From: JBHGYD01 sp041920415
GTDB taxonomy: Bacteria; Bacillota; Bacilli; Bacillales; Anoxybacillaceae
NCBI GenBank assembly: GCA_041920415.1
Contig: JBHGYD010000044.1
Span: forward strand, 1 to 55,773
Direction of reading: 5' to 3'
DNA length: 55,773 nucleotides
Below are positions 1 through 8,183 of this stretch, piece after piece. The translations under genes and the position numbers were made by a program. Positions within the stretch are counted from its first letter, which is position 1, and every line of letters begins with the position of its first letter. The notes beneath the pieces are model-generated. The model made no database searches. It saw only the letters and a program-made list of their open reading frames with translations, and was not told the DNA's origin.

Positions 1-17
1 ATATGGCGGTTTCTTAA

Positions 18-65
18 TCCTCTTGATAAGGGGAAGGGTTTACCAACCGTTCTCCTTATCAAGAG
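18..65 (-). terminator. Hairpin at the 3' end of the 131-aa gene
   Basis: A 13-bp perfect inverted repeat (CCTCTTGATAAGG and its complement) is separated by a 22-base loop and overlaps the stop codon of the gene ending at 59. No clear U-run follows on the minus strand, so it may be a stabilising hairpin rather than a true terminator. Confidence 0.4.
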
Positions 66-454
66 GCCACCAAACGAAGTGCGGTAGTAGGGGTTAAAAT
101 GTTTCTCCATTTTATGTGTCTATTTTCTTGACATAATACCATAATTCCTTCGAAATGTAACCAATATCCTCTTGGTTTATCGTCGTCGTATTTGAAGCAT
201 AGATGTAGTAGTTGTTCTTCGATAAATCCATTTTCTATCGTAAAACGATCTTCAAATTCCAAGTTGATGTATCCTCCTGGAACATGAAATTGAATACCGT
301 TATAAATGGGAACGCATCTTTCCACCTTCAAGTTGAAAGTAAACTTAGGAGAATGAGAAGAAGAGCCAATTTGCTGAATGGTAATCTCTTTTTGAGTAGC
401 CAATACTTGCTGAATAAAGACTTGAAATTCTTTGAAAGTCAATGTTTTTTCCAA
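59..454 (-). CDS. Hypothetical 131-aa protein
   Basis: I do not recognise this protein. It starts with TTG at 454, supported by GGGGGAG six bases upstream. It is a soluble, mixed alpha/beta-looking chain with no signal peptide or membrane segment. The middle carries a VPGGYINLEFEDRF stretch. It lies at the distal end of the minus-strand defence island, about 150 bases after the NADAR antitoxin gene, with no evident promoter of its own in between. Its place beside a toxin-antitoxin pair suggests an accessory gene, but the sequence gives no function. Confidence 0.6.
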   Translation of the reverse strand: MEKTLTFKEFQVFIQQVLATQKEITIQQIGSSSHSPKFTFNLKVERCVPIYNGIQFHVPGGYINLEFEDRFTIENGFIEEQLLHLCFKYDDDKPRGYWLHFEGIMVLCQENRHIKWRNILTPTTALRLVAS

Positions 455-605
455 TGAAAACTCCCCCTAAACATAATCTATCTCTATATGTATTCTGTAT
501 TCGGTCTTTATATCCCTTTCTATACCATTGAAAGGAAAACCTTTCGACATTATTTTTCAATACACCAGACACCTGACCACTTTTTAAAAGACTACTCTTA
601 AGTTG

Positions 606-1334
606 TTAATCACTAACAATCTCATCAAAAATACTTAGTTGTTCAAAATTTTTCACTTCCTCATATTCTTTCTTAGAGGTAGTTTTATGCCCTACTACCA
701 CTTCCTTAAATTTTTCAACAGAAGATAATGCATCGTTTAATAAATTAGCCCTGTGTAACGATACATAGAGAGCCACTGATCTTGCTTGACAGTTTATCGA
801 TTTTTGAGGATTAAACTCAATATCAGTAAAAGCATCATAATGGATTACCTTGTCACTTAGATCTTTATTCAGAGACAATGCATTGATATACAGCCAATCA
901 TAGAATAAGGTTTTAGGTTCAAGATCCCATTTTCTACTAAAAAATTGAAAATATAGTAATCTACCACTTTTTTTTATCCTTGGATCTTTCTTCGCTTCTT
1001 TTGATGATTTCTCATAAAGGTCTATATAAGGACCCCCGAACTCAAAAACTTTACTTGCCTGAAAAGCGGTTTCTACACTAAACTGTTTATTATTTTTTGT
1101 TTTTATCATTAAGTTGAAAGCACTTAATGCTACACCTAGTTTCTGATTAGATTTACTTGATATTTCTAGTATTTTTAATGAAGGATATTCTTTTAGAAAA
1201 TTCTCATGTAAAGATTCAATAGATTTTTGTTTTTGTTTTAATGCAAAACCAGGAAACCAATCAAATTCAACTTCCACTTCTTCAACATAAAGATTTGGTT
1301 TATCACTGACTAAGAATACGGGTCTTTTGGCCAT
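606..1334 (-). CDS. NADAR-family antitoxin partner of DarT1
   Basis: The 242-aa protein looks like the NADAR (YbiA-like) antitoxin family associated with DarT1. Family-like segments include GFALKQKQKSI near residue 30, ISSKSNQKLGVALSAFNL, the EFGGPYIDLYEKSSKEAKKD region, and DAFTDIEFNPQKSINCQARS toward the C-terminus. In the described pairs the NADAR domain is a hydrolase that removes ADP-ribose from guanine bases, undoing the toxin's mark. It starts 6 bases after the stop of darT, with its GGAGAT ribosome site inside the end of darT, so the two genes are translationally coupled toxin first. The ADP-ribosyl-guanosine substrate is family knowledge, not visible here. Confidence 0.8.
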   Translation of the reverse strand: MAKRPVFLVSDKPNLYVEEVEVEFDWFPGFALKQKQKSIESLHENFLKEYPSLKILEISSKSNQKLGVALSAFNLMIKTKNNKQFSVETAFQASKVFEFGGPYIDLYEKSSKEAKKDPRIKKSGRLLYFQFFSRKWDLEPKTLFYDWLYINALSLNKDLSDKVIHYDAFTDIEFNPQKSINCQARSVALYVSLHRANLLNDALSSVEKFKEVVVGHKTTSKKEYEEVKNFEQLSIFDEIVSD

Positions 1335-1340
1335 AATTCA

Positions 1341-1961
1341 TCATCTCCAAAAATGATAATCATTTCTAGCGCTAAAGAAATTCGTATCTACAACAAACTG
1401 AAACTTCGTTTTATATTTATTCCTAAACTTATTAGCAGTTGTTTCATTATCGAAAATAATTCTCTTAAAATAATCTACCTCAATTGTATCAAAAATTAGA
1501 ACTTCTGCTTGTGGATCTGTTGGATAATGATTAGGTAAACCCATTTGCTCCCGTGTAAATTGTTCTTCTCTCTCTAAAAACATGTTCCTTAAACCAATAA
1601 TACCCTGTTTGAGTTGGATTGGAGTTTCTCTTACAAATGAACTAGCTGCATTACCTTTACAAAAATAGCATTTTTTATTATAAAGTATATCCGATGATAG
1701 CTCAATTACTGCCCAATTAACATCGGGATTTTCATTACGATATTTAAAAAACATTTTATAATTCGGAAAACTAATTGAACAACAATTAGCATTTGTGAAT
1801 CCATCTAACCTATATCCATCATTATAAATGTAATGTATATTTTTATTTTCTAATTCTGTTCTTGGTACTATTCCCATGTTTAAGATACTTTCTAAATTGT
1901 CTTCCCTTGTAAAATGGTATACATTTTGAATATTTCTCTCCAAGATAAAATTTCTAATCAT
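1341..1961 (-). CDS. darT: DarT-family DNA ADP-ribosyltransferase toxin
   Basis: The 206-aa protein has the DarT (DUF4433) layout. An N-terminal VYHFTREDNLESIL motif binds NAD+, a central RLDGFTNANCCSISFPNY segment follows, and YPTDPQAEVLIF carries the conserved catalytic Glu (about residue 153). DarT enzymes ADP-ribosylate bases in DNA and stop replication. They act as toxins and as anti-phage effectors. The NADAR partner rather than a macrodomain DarG points to the DarT1 branch, which modifies guanine. The ribosome site AGGAGAGG precedes the ATG. The gene is visibly richer in AT than the neighbouring methylase operon, as expected for a separately acquired module. Confidence 0.88.
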   Translation of the reverse strand: MIRNFILERNIQNVYHFTREDNLESILNMGIVPRTELENKNIHYIYNDGYRLDGFTNANCCSISFPNYKMFFKYRNENPDVNWAVIELSSDILYNKKCYFCKGNAASSFVRETPIQLKQGIIGLRNMFLEREEQFTREQMGLPNHYPTDPQAEVLIFDTIEVDYFKRIIFDNETTANKFRNKYKTKFQFVVDTNFFSARNDYHFWR

Positions 1962-2140
1962 TTTATCCTCTCCTATATCCTCGAAAATTTTTTTAAATAA
2001 AGACTACATAACTTCTATGTAATTTCATATTTTGAAAAATATCTCTTTCCTATAACATCTGAATTTTCTATCATAAAACCCTATCAATGGATATAATAAT
2101 TAAATTTGGTAAAAATTCTGTCGAATAATGTCATAAAAAC

Positions 2141-2172
2141 AAAAAAAAGACAGAAGCCTTACAACTTCTGTC
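2141..2172 (-). terminator. Rho-independent terminator of the defence operon
   Basis: An 8-bp stem (gacagaag / cttctgtc, 2149-2156 and 2165-2172) is followed on the minus strand by eight T residues. It lies just after the pseudogene at the operon's end and separates the operon from darT. Confidence 0.8.
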
Positions 2173-2184
2173 GTAAATGAATTA

Positions 2185-2470
2185 TTAACGGCTTAGTGCC
2201 TGCAGCATAAATCGATTAACATCTTTCTCCGGTCCGATGAATTCAATATTTGTACCGATTGCTGCAAAGTGTTTGCGGGCAAAGTGGATTTTCGCTCTTT
2301 CTTCGGGACGTAAAAATTCTTCAATTTCCGTGCCTTTTGTTTCAAGAACATAATATAGTTTTTCCGTCTCAATCAATGACAAACGCCCAGTTTAAGGGTA
2401 AAAAGTCAATCGGTGTATCAATTTTAAACCAACTTGGCAATTTGACATATACCTTGGGTTGAGCTTCAAC
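2185..2470 (-). pseudogene. Frameshifted C-terminal remnant of a type III restriction Res subunit
   Basis: Two adjacent reading frames together spell the end of a type III restriction enzyme Res protein. The upstream frame (about 2380-2470) reads KVYVKLPSWFKIDTPI...NWAFVID and stops. The next frame continues with IETEKLYYVLETKG, then LRPEERAKIHFARKHFAAIG. Res C-termini carry the same order: IDTPIG.YNPDWA, a V.ETKGS core and E..KI.CA.KHF. The shift lies near 2380. Only about 95 residues remain of a roughly 900-aa protein, and the remnant begins 15-20 bases past the kinase stop. It is therefore a dead scrap, and suggests that the operon was inserted into, or replaced, an older type III system. 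Confidence 0.7.
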
Positions 2471-2487
2471 AGAATATAAATTCGCTA

Positions 2488-3936
2488 CTACAAATAATAC
2501 TCATAAAGTGCCAGCTTCTGTTTTACGTACTCATCATCTGGTCTTAGTTTTAAGGCATATTTGAAATAGGCTCTCGCCCGTTCGTAATCCCTTTTTTGAT
2601 CGTACGCTTGACCAAGTTTTTTCACAACAGCCCAAATTCCTGGAGTCTCTTGATTGATTTGTTCCAGAATTTGAATGCTTTTTTCTTCCTTTCCACACAC
2701 TCCATAACATAACGCTAATTTATAACGATAATCTAAATTTCCTGGTTCTTTCTGATACAATTCTTCATATAAACGCAGCGCTTCCTCGTACTTTTTCATT
2801 GCTAAGAAAATTCTTGCTTTTAGATTTTTTACGGCTGTAGCAAAGCTTTCTTGGCGTGTGTCCTCAATTGCTACTCCTTCAATTTTTTCAATTTTCCGCA
2901 ACGCTTCAAATAACCGGTCTGTTTTATAATATACATATGCCAGTTGTAATAAGATTTCTGGCATTGTATTTCCATTTGTAATTTCCATCGTTAAAATTTT
3001 TTCGGCTAATGTAAATTTTTTTAGTTTACAATTCAACATTGCTAATTCTAACGGATCTCGTTTGCTTGCTAATGTTGCACGAGGAATAAACTTTTCAACT
3101 TGCTGCTCTTTTAAATGTTCGTCTACCGCTTTTTTAAATTCAGTGCGGAAATCGGTAACCGATTGATATCGTATTTCCGGATTTCTCTCTAACGCCTTCA
3201 TGATTACCTTTTCCATCGAAGGTGTAATACTATCGTTTAATTCTCTTGGTTTTGGAAAAGGGACGTTATGAATCACGTTAAAATATGTGTCATGTGGGGT
3301 TTTTCCTGTTAACAATTGATATAGCAAAACCCCTAAAGAATAAATGTCAGAATTTAAATATCGCGTTTGCGAATGGAGAACTTCAGGAGCGATATAAGCA
3401 AATGTTCCTGCACCATCAATTGTTTTTACGAAAATATCTTCAATCAATCGACTCGTTCCAAAGTCCGTTAGTTTTACAGTAGCTTCATTTATTAAAATAT
3501 TGTCAGGTTTAATATCTCCATGCGCTATGCGTAGGGAGTGCATAAATTCAACACCATTTAGTACTTGATCAAAAATATCAAACATTTTTTGAAATGTCCG
3601 TGGATGGCTAATTCCCTCTTCACTTAACTCTTGTGAGAGCGGCTTCCCATCAAACAGTTCCATCTCAATGACAAAATAACCATCTACTCTACCCATCCAA
3701 TAAATATTGATAATATTCTCATGGGAAACGCCAATAAAACGCTCTCCTTCCACTAATGCTGCGTCACCACGTTCTTGGCTTTTCGGGATTTTTAACGCTA
3801 CGATTTCTTCATCTTCACAGCGAAGGGCTTTCCATACATATCCGTATGACCCTTCGCCTATCATTTCTTGCAAAATATATTTATCCCCGATATTCATATC
3901 CTTTTTTGGTTGAATAGAATAACGCTTACGGACCAT
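2488..3936 (-). CDS. Ser/Thr protein kinase with C-terminal TPR repeats
   Basis: The 482-aa protein starts with a Hanks-type kinase domain. It has a glycine loop GEGSYG (about 27-32), an ALK lysine (49), catalytic loop HGDIKPDN (139-146) and DFG (158-160), then APEV. The Arg of the usual HRD motif is Gly, so this is a non-RD kinase. From about residue 290 to the end are tetratricopeptide-like helices (LAYVYYKTDRLFEAL, YKLALCYGVCGKEEKSIQIL, YFKYALKLRPDDEY). It lacks a membrane anchor and PASTA domains, so it is cytoplasmic and unlike PrkC. I chose the ATG at 3936 because GTGAGGT lies just before it and it follows the upstream stop by a few bases. In methylation-based defence operons a kinase is thought to sense or relay infection. 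That role is inferred here. Confidence 0.9.
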   Translation of the reverse strand: MVRKRYSIQPKKDMNIGDKYILQEMIGEGSYGYVWKALRCEDEEIVALKIPKSQERGDAALVEGERFIGVSHENIINIYWMGRVDGYFVIEMELFDGKPLSQELSEEGISHPRTFQKMFDIFDQVLNGVEFMHSLRIAHGDIKPDNILINEATVKLTDFGTSRLIEDIFVKTIDGAGTFAYIAPEVLHSQTRYLNSDIYSLGVLLYQLLTGKTPHDTYFNVIHNVPFPKPRELNDSITPSMEKVIMKALERNPEIRYQSVTDFRTEFKKAVDEHLKEQQVEKFIPRATLASKRDPLELAMLNCKLKKFTLAEKILTMEITNGNTMPEILLQLAYVYYKTDRLFEALRKIEKIEGVAIEDTRQESFATAVKNLKARIFLAMKKYEEALRLYEELYQKEPGNLDYRYKLALCYGVCGKEEKSIQILEQINQETPGIWAVVKKLGQAYDQKRDYERARAYFKYALKLRPDDEYVKQKLALYEYYL

Positions 3937-3941
3937 GATTG

Positions 3942-4547
3942 TTACCTCACTTGAATCCATTCATTTATGGTGAGATTTTCCTTCGTTCCACTTGCTACTG
4001 CTTGAAAAACGAGGTAATCGGTAACAAACGAATTAATCCCTGGAATAAAGCGACCGTTCGGTAACGTGAACCCTTCATCAAAAATGCTAATATATTTATC
4101 GATATTTTTCGGAATAGCCCCGCTGTAAGACCAGTAGACAAAAAGAATCAATGGTAAATCGCTACCAAGTTGATGATATGCTAATAACAAATTTTCAATC
4201 TTCTCTCTTAGTTTATCATGCTTGCCCTTTGAATTTTCAAATCGTTCAAACTCTGAAACAAGAATTGGCTTTACGTCTTGTTGACGATACCATACAGAAT
4301 CCGGCCGAACTTCTCGAGTAATGCTATGACCATATTGTTGGTTAATTGGATAAACAGGGCATTCAGATAAAGCTGTTACTCCTTGAATATGTCTACCGAT
4401 TTCCGTAATATAATTCAGTCCTGCTGAATGAACGGTTTCCGAATAATCACGAATCCCATGAGCAGAAAGCATGGGAAAAAGTGAATCGCGAATTTTTCCA
4501 TTCTTAAACTCTTCAATAATCATTGCCTTTAATTGCTCTTTATCCAC
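3942..4547 (-). CDS. Hypothetical protein, possible PD-(D/E)XK nuclease
   Basis: About 201 aa if it begins at the GTG at 4547, which overlaps the HerA stop by 8 bases in the manner of coupled genes. A start at 4592 would overlap HerA by 53 bases. The segment EVRPDSVWYR, then about 8 residues, then ILVSEFERFE, then a Lys-rich helix (SKGKHDKLREKIENLL) resembles the PD-(D/E)XK nuclease core, although the last motif is ExE rather than ExK. An N-terminal helix carries a Glu (YITEIGRHIQG). The C-terminal half is hydrophobic strand-rich. If the reading is right, this could be the operon's cleaving subunit, but it rests on motif spacing alone. Confidence 0.65.
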   Translation of the reverse strand: MDKEQLKAMIIEEFKNGKIRDSLFPMLSAHGIRDYSETVHSAGLNYITEIGRHIQGVTALSECPVYPINQQYGHSITREVRPDSVWYRQQDVKPILVSEFERFENSKGKHDKLREKIENLLLAYHQLGSDLPLILFVYWSYSGAIPKNIDKYISIFDEGFTLPNGRFIPGINSFVTDYLVFQAVASGTKENLTINEWIQVR

Positions 4548-6228
4548 CGAATACGCCCCATTCTTTGACAACTTCCGGCGATTGACCACCATGAACTAAC
4601 GCTTTTGTTCCAACTTTCACTAATAGTGGAGCTGGAATCGAGCGTCCCGTTATTAATGCTTCCCCTGTAGATAAAGATGGAAGTTCGTCAATATCTGCTT
4701 TCGTTAACATATCGGATGTTTTCGTAATGAAACGCTGATCATCCGGATTTTTTAGACGCATAGTAATAATCGTGTTGCATTGCGATGTGACATCTGCATC
4801 CAATTTAGAAGGACGTTGTGAAACGATGGCAAAACCTACCCCGAATTTACGGCCTTCTGCGGCAATTTTTTTAATAATTTTTTTCGAAATCGTTGGTGTG
4901 CCTGCTGGAGCGTAGTTATGACCTTCTTCATATACAAGGAAGCAAGGACGAATCGGGCGTTGTTTATCTGCCGCTGCACGCATAATTTCACTAGATACAA
5001 GCGCCGTGACAATTTGCTTTGCATCGTCTGACAATCCTTGCAAATCAATAATGATTAATCGACCATATTTTTCGTTCATTTCTCCAATTAATTTATAAAT
5101 ATCCGTCGGTTCACCAATCGCTTTTGTGTAAAAGCTTCGCGCTTCGTTTATGACGCGATTCAGCTTCATCGAAGCGACCGCTGCACTTCTGCCGCTTAAA
5201 GCTCTTGCTTCTGCTTCCGTTATTTCATCCCACCCCCGCAATTCTTCTAAATCACCTGAAAGCAACTCACGTAAATCTTTAATATCGCGAGGCGGATGTG
5301 GATATTTATATTTCCAATAACGAATCGCTACATCGAGTACCCGTTGCTGCGGTTCGGTTAAGCCAGGCAAAATCTCTTCGAAATCGTCCATTTCAAAACG
5401 GTCAAATTGCAACGCGAGGTGCTTATTTTTTCCAGCGTATTTGTAATCAAACTCTTCCATTTGCGGCGTATATACATGAATACCGCCTCCTGCCGCTTGT
5501 AAAGCGCGAAAACGTTCTTGAATAAATAAAATGCTTTCCCGATCTTTTTCATCTTCAATATGATCAAGGTTCGTATTGAAATGGATATCCCCTTTTTCAA
5601 ATGCCTTTCCATACTCACCGTGCGTATCAAATACAACAACGGTTCCATTCATCTGCGCCACTAGTCGTTCGATGATACGACCGACCGTATAAGACTTTCC
5701 TGAACCAGTCATCGCTAAAACCGCTAAATGTTCTGTCACTAATTTATTGACATCCAAGTAAACAGGAACAATATTTTCCCCACGTTCATAACCGATTAAG
5801 TTGCCAATCGCAATGCTTTTATTTTCATCAAATTGATAAAACTTAGAAAGAAATTCATAATCAACACCATATACTTTACTTCCCGGATCTAACGGTCGAC
5901 GCGGAATGCGAATTTGTCCTGTGGCTGGCTCCTTGTAACCGACAAGGTCAATGGAAGCAAATAATGTCTCTCCAGTCATTTGTGTCCCGGGTAATAATTC
6001 GATCGAATTCAACCCATCTCCAAGATCGCTGTTATATAAAATATTGCTGCGGGAAATGGAGGTAATTCGACCAAGAACATATGTCGGTTGTTCATCTGGA
6101 CGTTCTTGATGTAAAATTTTCACAAACTCGCCACGACGTGCGGAAAAGCTATCTTGAAGCACCATTTTTAAATCATTCGGATTTCCGGTATTCCCAATCA
6201 GTTTACCGATATATTTTTCTTGACTCAT
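4540..6228 (-). CDS. HerA-type hexameric DNA-translocating ATPase (DUF87)
   Basis: The 562-aa protein has the HerA order. An N-terminal beta-barrel-like HAS domain (about 1-120) is followed by Walker A TGSGKS (174-179), the HerA-typical DTHGEY (201-206), Walker B CFLVYEEGHN (429-438) and an arginine-rich EGRKFGVGFAIVSQRPS motif. HerA proteins form hexameric rings that pump DNA and work with a nuclease such as NurA or a SIR2-like partner. ATG at 6228 overlaps the preceding stop (TAATG), with GGGGAGGATG upstream. The gene directly before it may be a NurA-like partner, which would make a HerA-NurA-type pair inside a methylase operon. No HsdR is present, so HerA may supply the translocation function. 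Confidence 0.9.
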   Translation of the reverse strand: MSQEKYIGKLIGNTGNPNDLKMVLQDSFSARRGEFVKILHQERPDEQPTYVLGRITSISRSNILYNSDLGDGLNSIELLPGTQMTGETLFASIDLVGYKEPATGQIRIPRRPLDPGSKVYGVDYEFLSKFYQFDENKSIAIGNLIGYERGENIVPVYLDVNKLVTEHLAVLAMTGSGKSYTVGRIIERLVAQMNGTVVVFDTHGEYGKAFEKGDIHFNTNLDHIEDEKDRESILFIQERFRALQAAGGGIHVYTPQMEEFDYKYAGKNKHLALQFDRFEMDDFEEILPGLTEPQQRVLDVAIRYWKYKYPHPPRDIKDLRELLSGDLEELRGWDEITEAEARALSGRSAAVASMKLNRVINEARSFYTKAIGEPTDIYKLIGEMNEKYGRLIIIDLQGLSDDAKQIVTALVSSEIMRAAADKQRPIRPCFLVYEEGHNYAPAGTPTISKKIIKKIAAEGRKFGVGFAIVSQRPSKLDADVTSQCNTIITMRLKNPDDQRFITKTSDMLTKADIDELPSLSTGEALITGRSIPAPLLVKVGTKALVHGGQSPEVVKEWGVFGG

Positions 6229-7385
6229 TATTCATCCTCCCCGAAAAAGTCTACTTCCTCGGTCCAAACAATTTCTACTTCTTCCTTTTTAATCATTTCG
6301 CGTGCCTGTGTTTTAAAATAATGAATAATAGCACCACTTCGAATTGGTTTTAGCGCATACTCGGCATACCAAAGCGGCAGTGGAAGTGCTTTTGGCTGAT
6401 CCACTGTAAAAAGTGAAACAATATAGGAGGCTAATTCATCAATGGCCTTTGAATCCCAATCTTTGTTGCTCCCTATCATTTCCGCAAGTAAAGGCATTGT
6501 TCTCATCCCAGCTCGTAAATGAAAGTTGATCAGCCCAAGCTCTCTTACTTTTACCGGTTCTAGGCGATTGTCCGAAGTTAAAATATCATATTGATAAGCT
6601 GCCGTTCTCGTTCGACGCGTTAAAATACCGTGGAGTAATTTTTTTACACCTACTTTTTTAATCTTATAAAAAGACTCCTCAATATCTTGTAATTTAAAAA
6701 AATGAACCGTATCAATGATATATTTTTCTCGTTCTACAGCTGCTAGCCCATAAAAGATTGAACCAAACCGTTTCGTACTAATAGAGACTAATTGAATTCC
6801 ATGAGGATTAAACGGGTACATTTTATCTTGATACATAGACCAAAATTGTTCTATTCGTTTTTTACATTGCTCATAATCTTTCAATAACTGTTCATGTGAT
6901 TCTAACGGTGCATCGGAACGTTCTAACAATAATGGTGTATCAACGATTACCATTTGCGGCGGAGTAGATTCTTGCACCATTTCTTCTAGCAAATCATACA
7001 TTTGCGTAATATGAATAAATTTTAGTTTTTTAGTAACATCGATATCATCCGCTTCATCAATGTCAACGAGGCTATCTTGAAATGTTTCGTACACAGAGCC
7101 TTCCTCTATGTATAAATCTTGACGAACGGCACCAGCACTATATAAAATACCGCCAAATGCCGGTATTGTTTTACTTGCTGTTGCAATCCCCGATACCCGA
7201 ATCGTTAGTGGCGATTTTTTTTCAACGGGACGAATGACACCACTGTTGCGAAGTTTCGGAGCAATATGATCAATAAAACGCATTTTCGCGCTTAATTTCG
7301 TAACCGTACTTGGCAACCCTAACTGGATTTTCGCTACTAAACTATTGGCAATCGCGGTATCCCGTTTCGTTTTACCATTCTCCAT
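6228..7385 (-). CDS. Hypothetical protein, possible NurA-like nuclease
   Basis: The 385-aa protein has no clear named domain. Several points recall NurA: an N-terminal IRVSGIATASKTIPAFGG segment where NurA has its first acidic motif, then MVIVDTPLLLER (like the lxxDGsL motif) near residue 150, then LVSISTKRFGS (like the Ser/Lys strand), and a C-terminal LPLPLWYAEYALKP segment. The gene abuts herA (TAATG overlap), the typical NurA position. The first motif lacks the expected DG pair, so an inactive or divergent nuclease, or an unrelated adaptor, remains possible. The start at 7385 has GGAGG 7 bases upstream and overlaps the preceding gene by 14 bases. Confidence 0.8.
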   Translation of the reverse strand: MENGKTKRDTAIANSLVAKIQLGLPSTVTKLSAKMRFIDHIAPKLRNSGVIRPVEKKSPLTIRVSGIATASKTIPAFGGILYSAGAVRQDLYIEEGSVYETFQDSLVDIDEADDIDVTKKLKFIHITQMYDLLEEMVQESTPPQMVIVDTPLLLERSDAPLESHEQLLKDYEQCKKRIEQFWSMYQDKMYPFNPHGIQLVSISTKRFGSIFYGLAAVEREKYIIDTVHFFKLQDIEESFYKIKKVGVKKLLHGILTRRTRTAAYQYDILTSDNRLEPVKVRELGLINFHLRAGMRTMPLLAEMIGSNKDWDSKAIDELASYIVSLFTVDQPKALPLPLWYAEYALKPIRSGAIIHYFKTQAREMIKKEEVEIVWTEEVDFFGEDE

Positions 7386-8181
7386 CGTCGTTCCTCCGCT
7401 TTATGATTTCTCTTACAAATGCACGATAACCATTTTCCATAATATACTGTTGCCCTTTCTCAGTGATGGTTCCGTCTGAATGAATATAATGTAAATTTTC
7501 GAGCTCAGCAAAAGCACTTTTCACATCATTTTCGCGTACTTCTAAATAGAAAAACTTTTGAATTAATGGAACGAGCTGTTTTCGTTCTATGACGTCGGCT
7601 GCTGAGAGAAGAAGTAAATAGTGATGAACGGGCTTAAACATCACTTGTTTTTCTTCGCTCATTTCATCTTTTGTATCTCTTTCATTGATGTGCATTAACG
7701 ATTGAAATAGACGTTGACATATTTCACGTTGCTCAAGCAACCGGTAATCAAGAAGCGGCAATGTCGTGATTGTAATGCAGCCGCTGCTTGTGTCGTAATA
7801 AAAGTCAACGGCAACCGTTTGTTTTGTCGGTAATTGGATTTCTGGAGTTAAGTTAGTCACGATTTCTTCACGAACCGGAACTCCTTCATACATGCATTCA
7901 TTCATTTCTTTAATGGAAAACGAGTGATTCAGTTGCAATAATGATGAAATATCCAAATTAAGATATGGTGGGAAAACCATTAGTTGGTTTCCCCACTCTT
8001 TTGTCCATTGAATAAGGCGCGAACGATCGCTTTCTGACATTTTTAAAAGAATGATAGCTGGAATAACACAAATACCTGACCGTAACTCTCCGACATCTTT
8101 CTCTCCGACATCAAACCATTCGCGCAACATTTTATACTCTGTCCGTCTTGCGAATGGTTTTAAAATTTGCAGACTCGACAT
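7372..8181 (-). CDS. Hypothetical 269-aa protein with a C-terminal winged-helix-like end
   Basis: I do not recognise the family. The last 80 residues read like a winged helix: three helices (HYLLLLSAADVIERKQLVPLI, VRENDVKSAFAELENL), then a short hairpin HYIHSDGTITEKGQQYI. The first 190 residues are alpha/beta with acidic surface patches and no catalytic motif that I can pick out. The start at 8181 follows the ATPase stop by two bases, with GGAGG upstream. Its position between the large ATPase and the HerA/NurA-like pair suggests a DNA-binding or bridging subunit of the same complex, which is inference from context only. Confidence 0.8.
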   Translation of the reverse strand: MSSLQILKPFARRTEYKMLREWFDVGEKDVGELRSGICVIPAIILLKMSESDRSRLIQWTKEWGNQLMVFPPYLNLDISSLLQLNHSFSIKEMNECMYEGVPVREEIVTNLTPEIQLPTKQTVAVDFYYDTSSGCITITTLPLLDYRLLEQREICQRLFQSLMHINERDTKDEMSEEKQVMFKPVHHYLLLLSAADVIERKQLVPLIQKFFYLEVRENDVKSAFAELENLHYIHSDGTITEKGQQYIMENGYRAFVREIIKRRNDDGEW

Positions 8182-8183
8182 TA

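Noticed and set aside
4592..4592. A longer start for the PD-(D/E)XK candidate
   Set aside because: It would overlap herA by 53 bases. The GTG at 4547 gives the short overlap seen elsewhere in the operon, though the longer start cannot be fully excluded.
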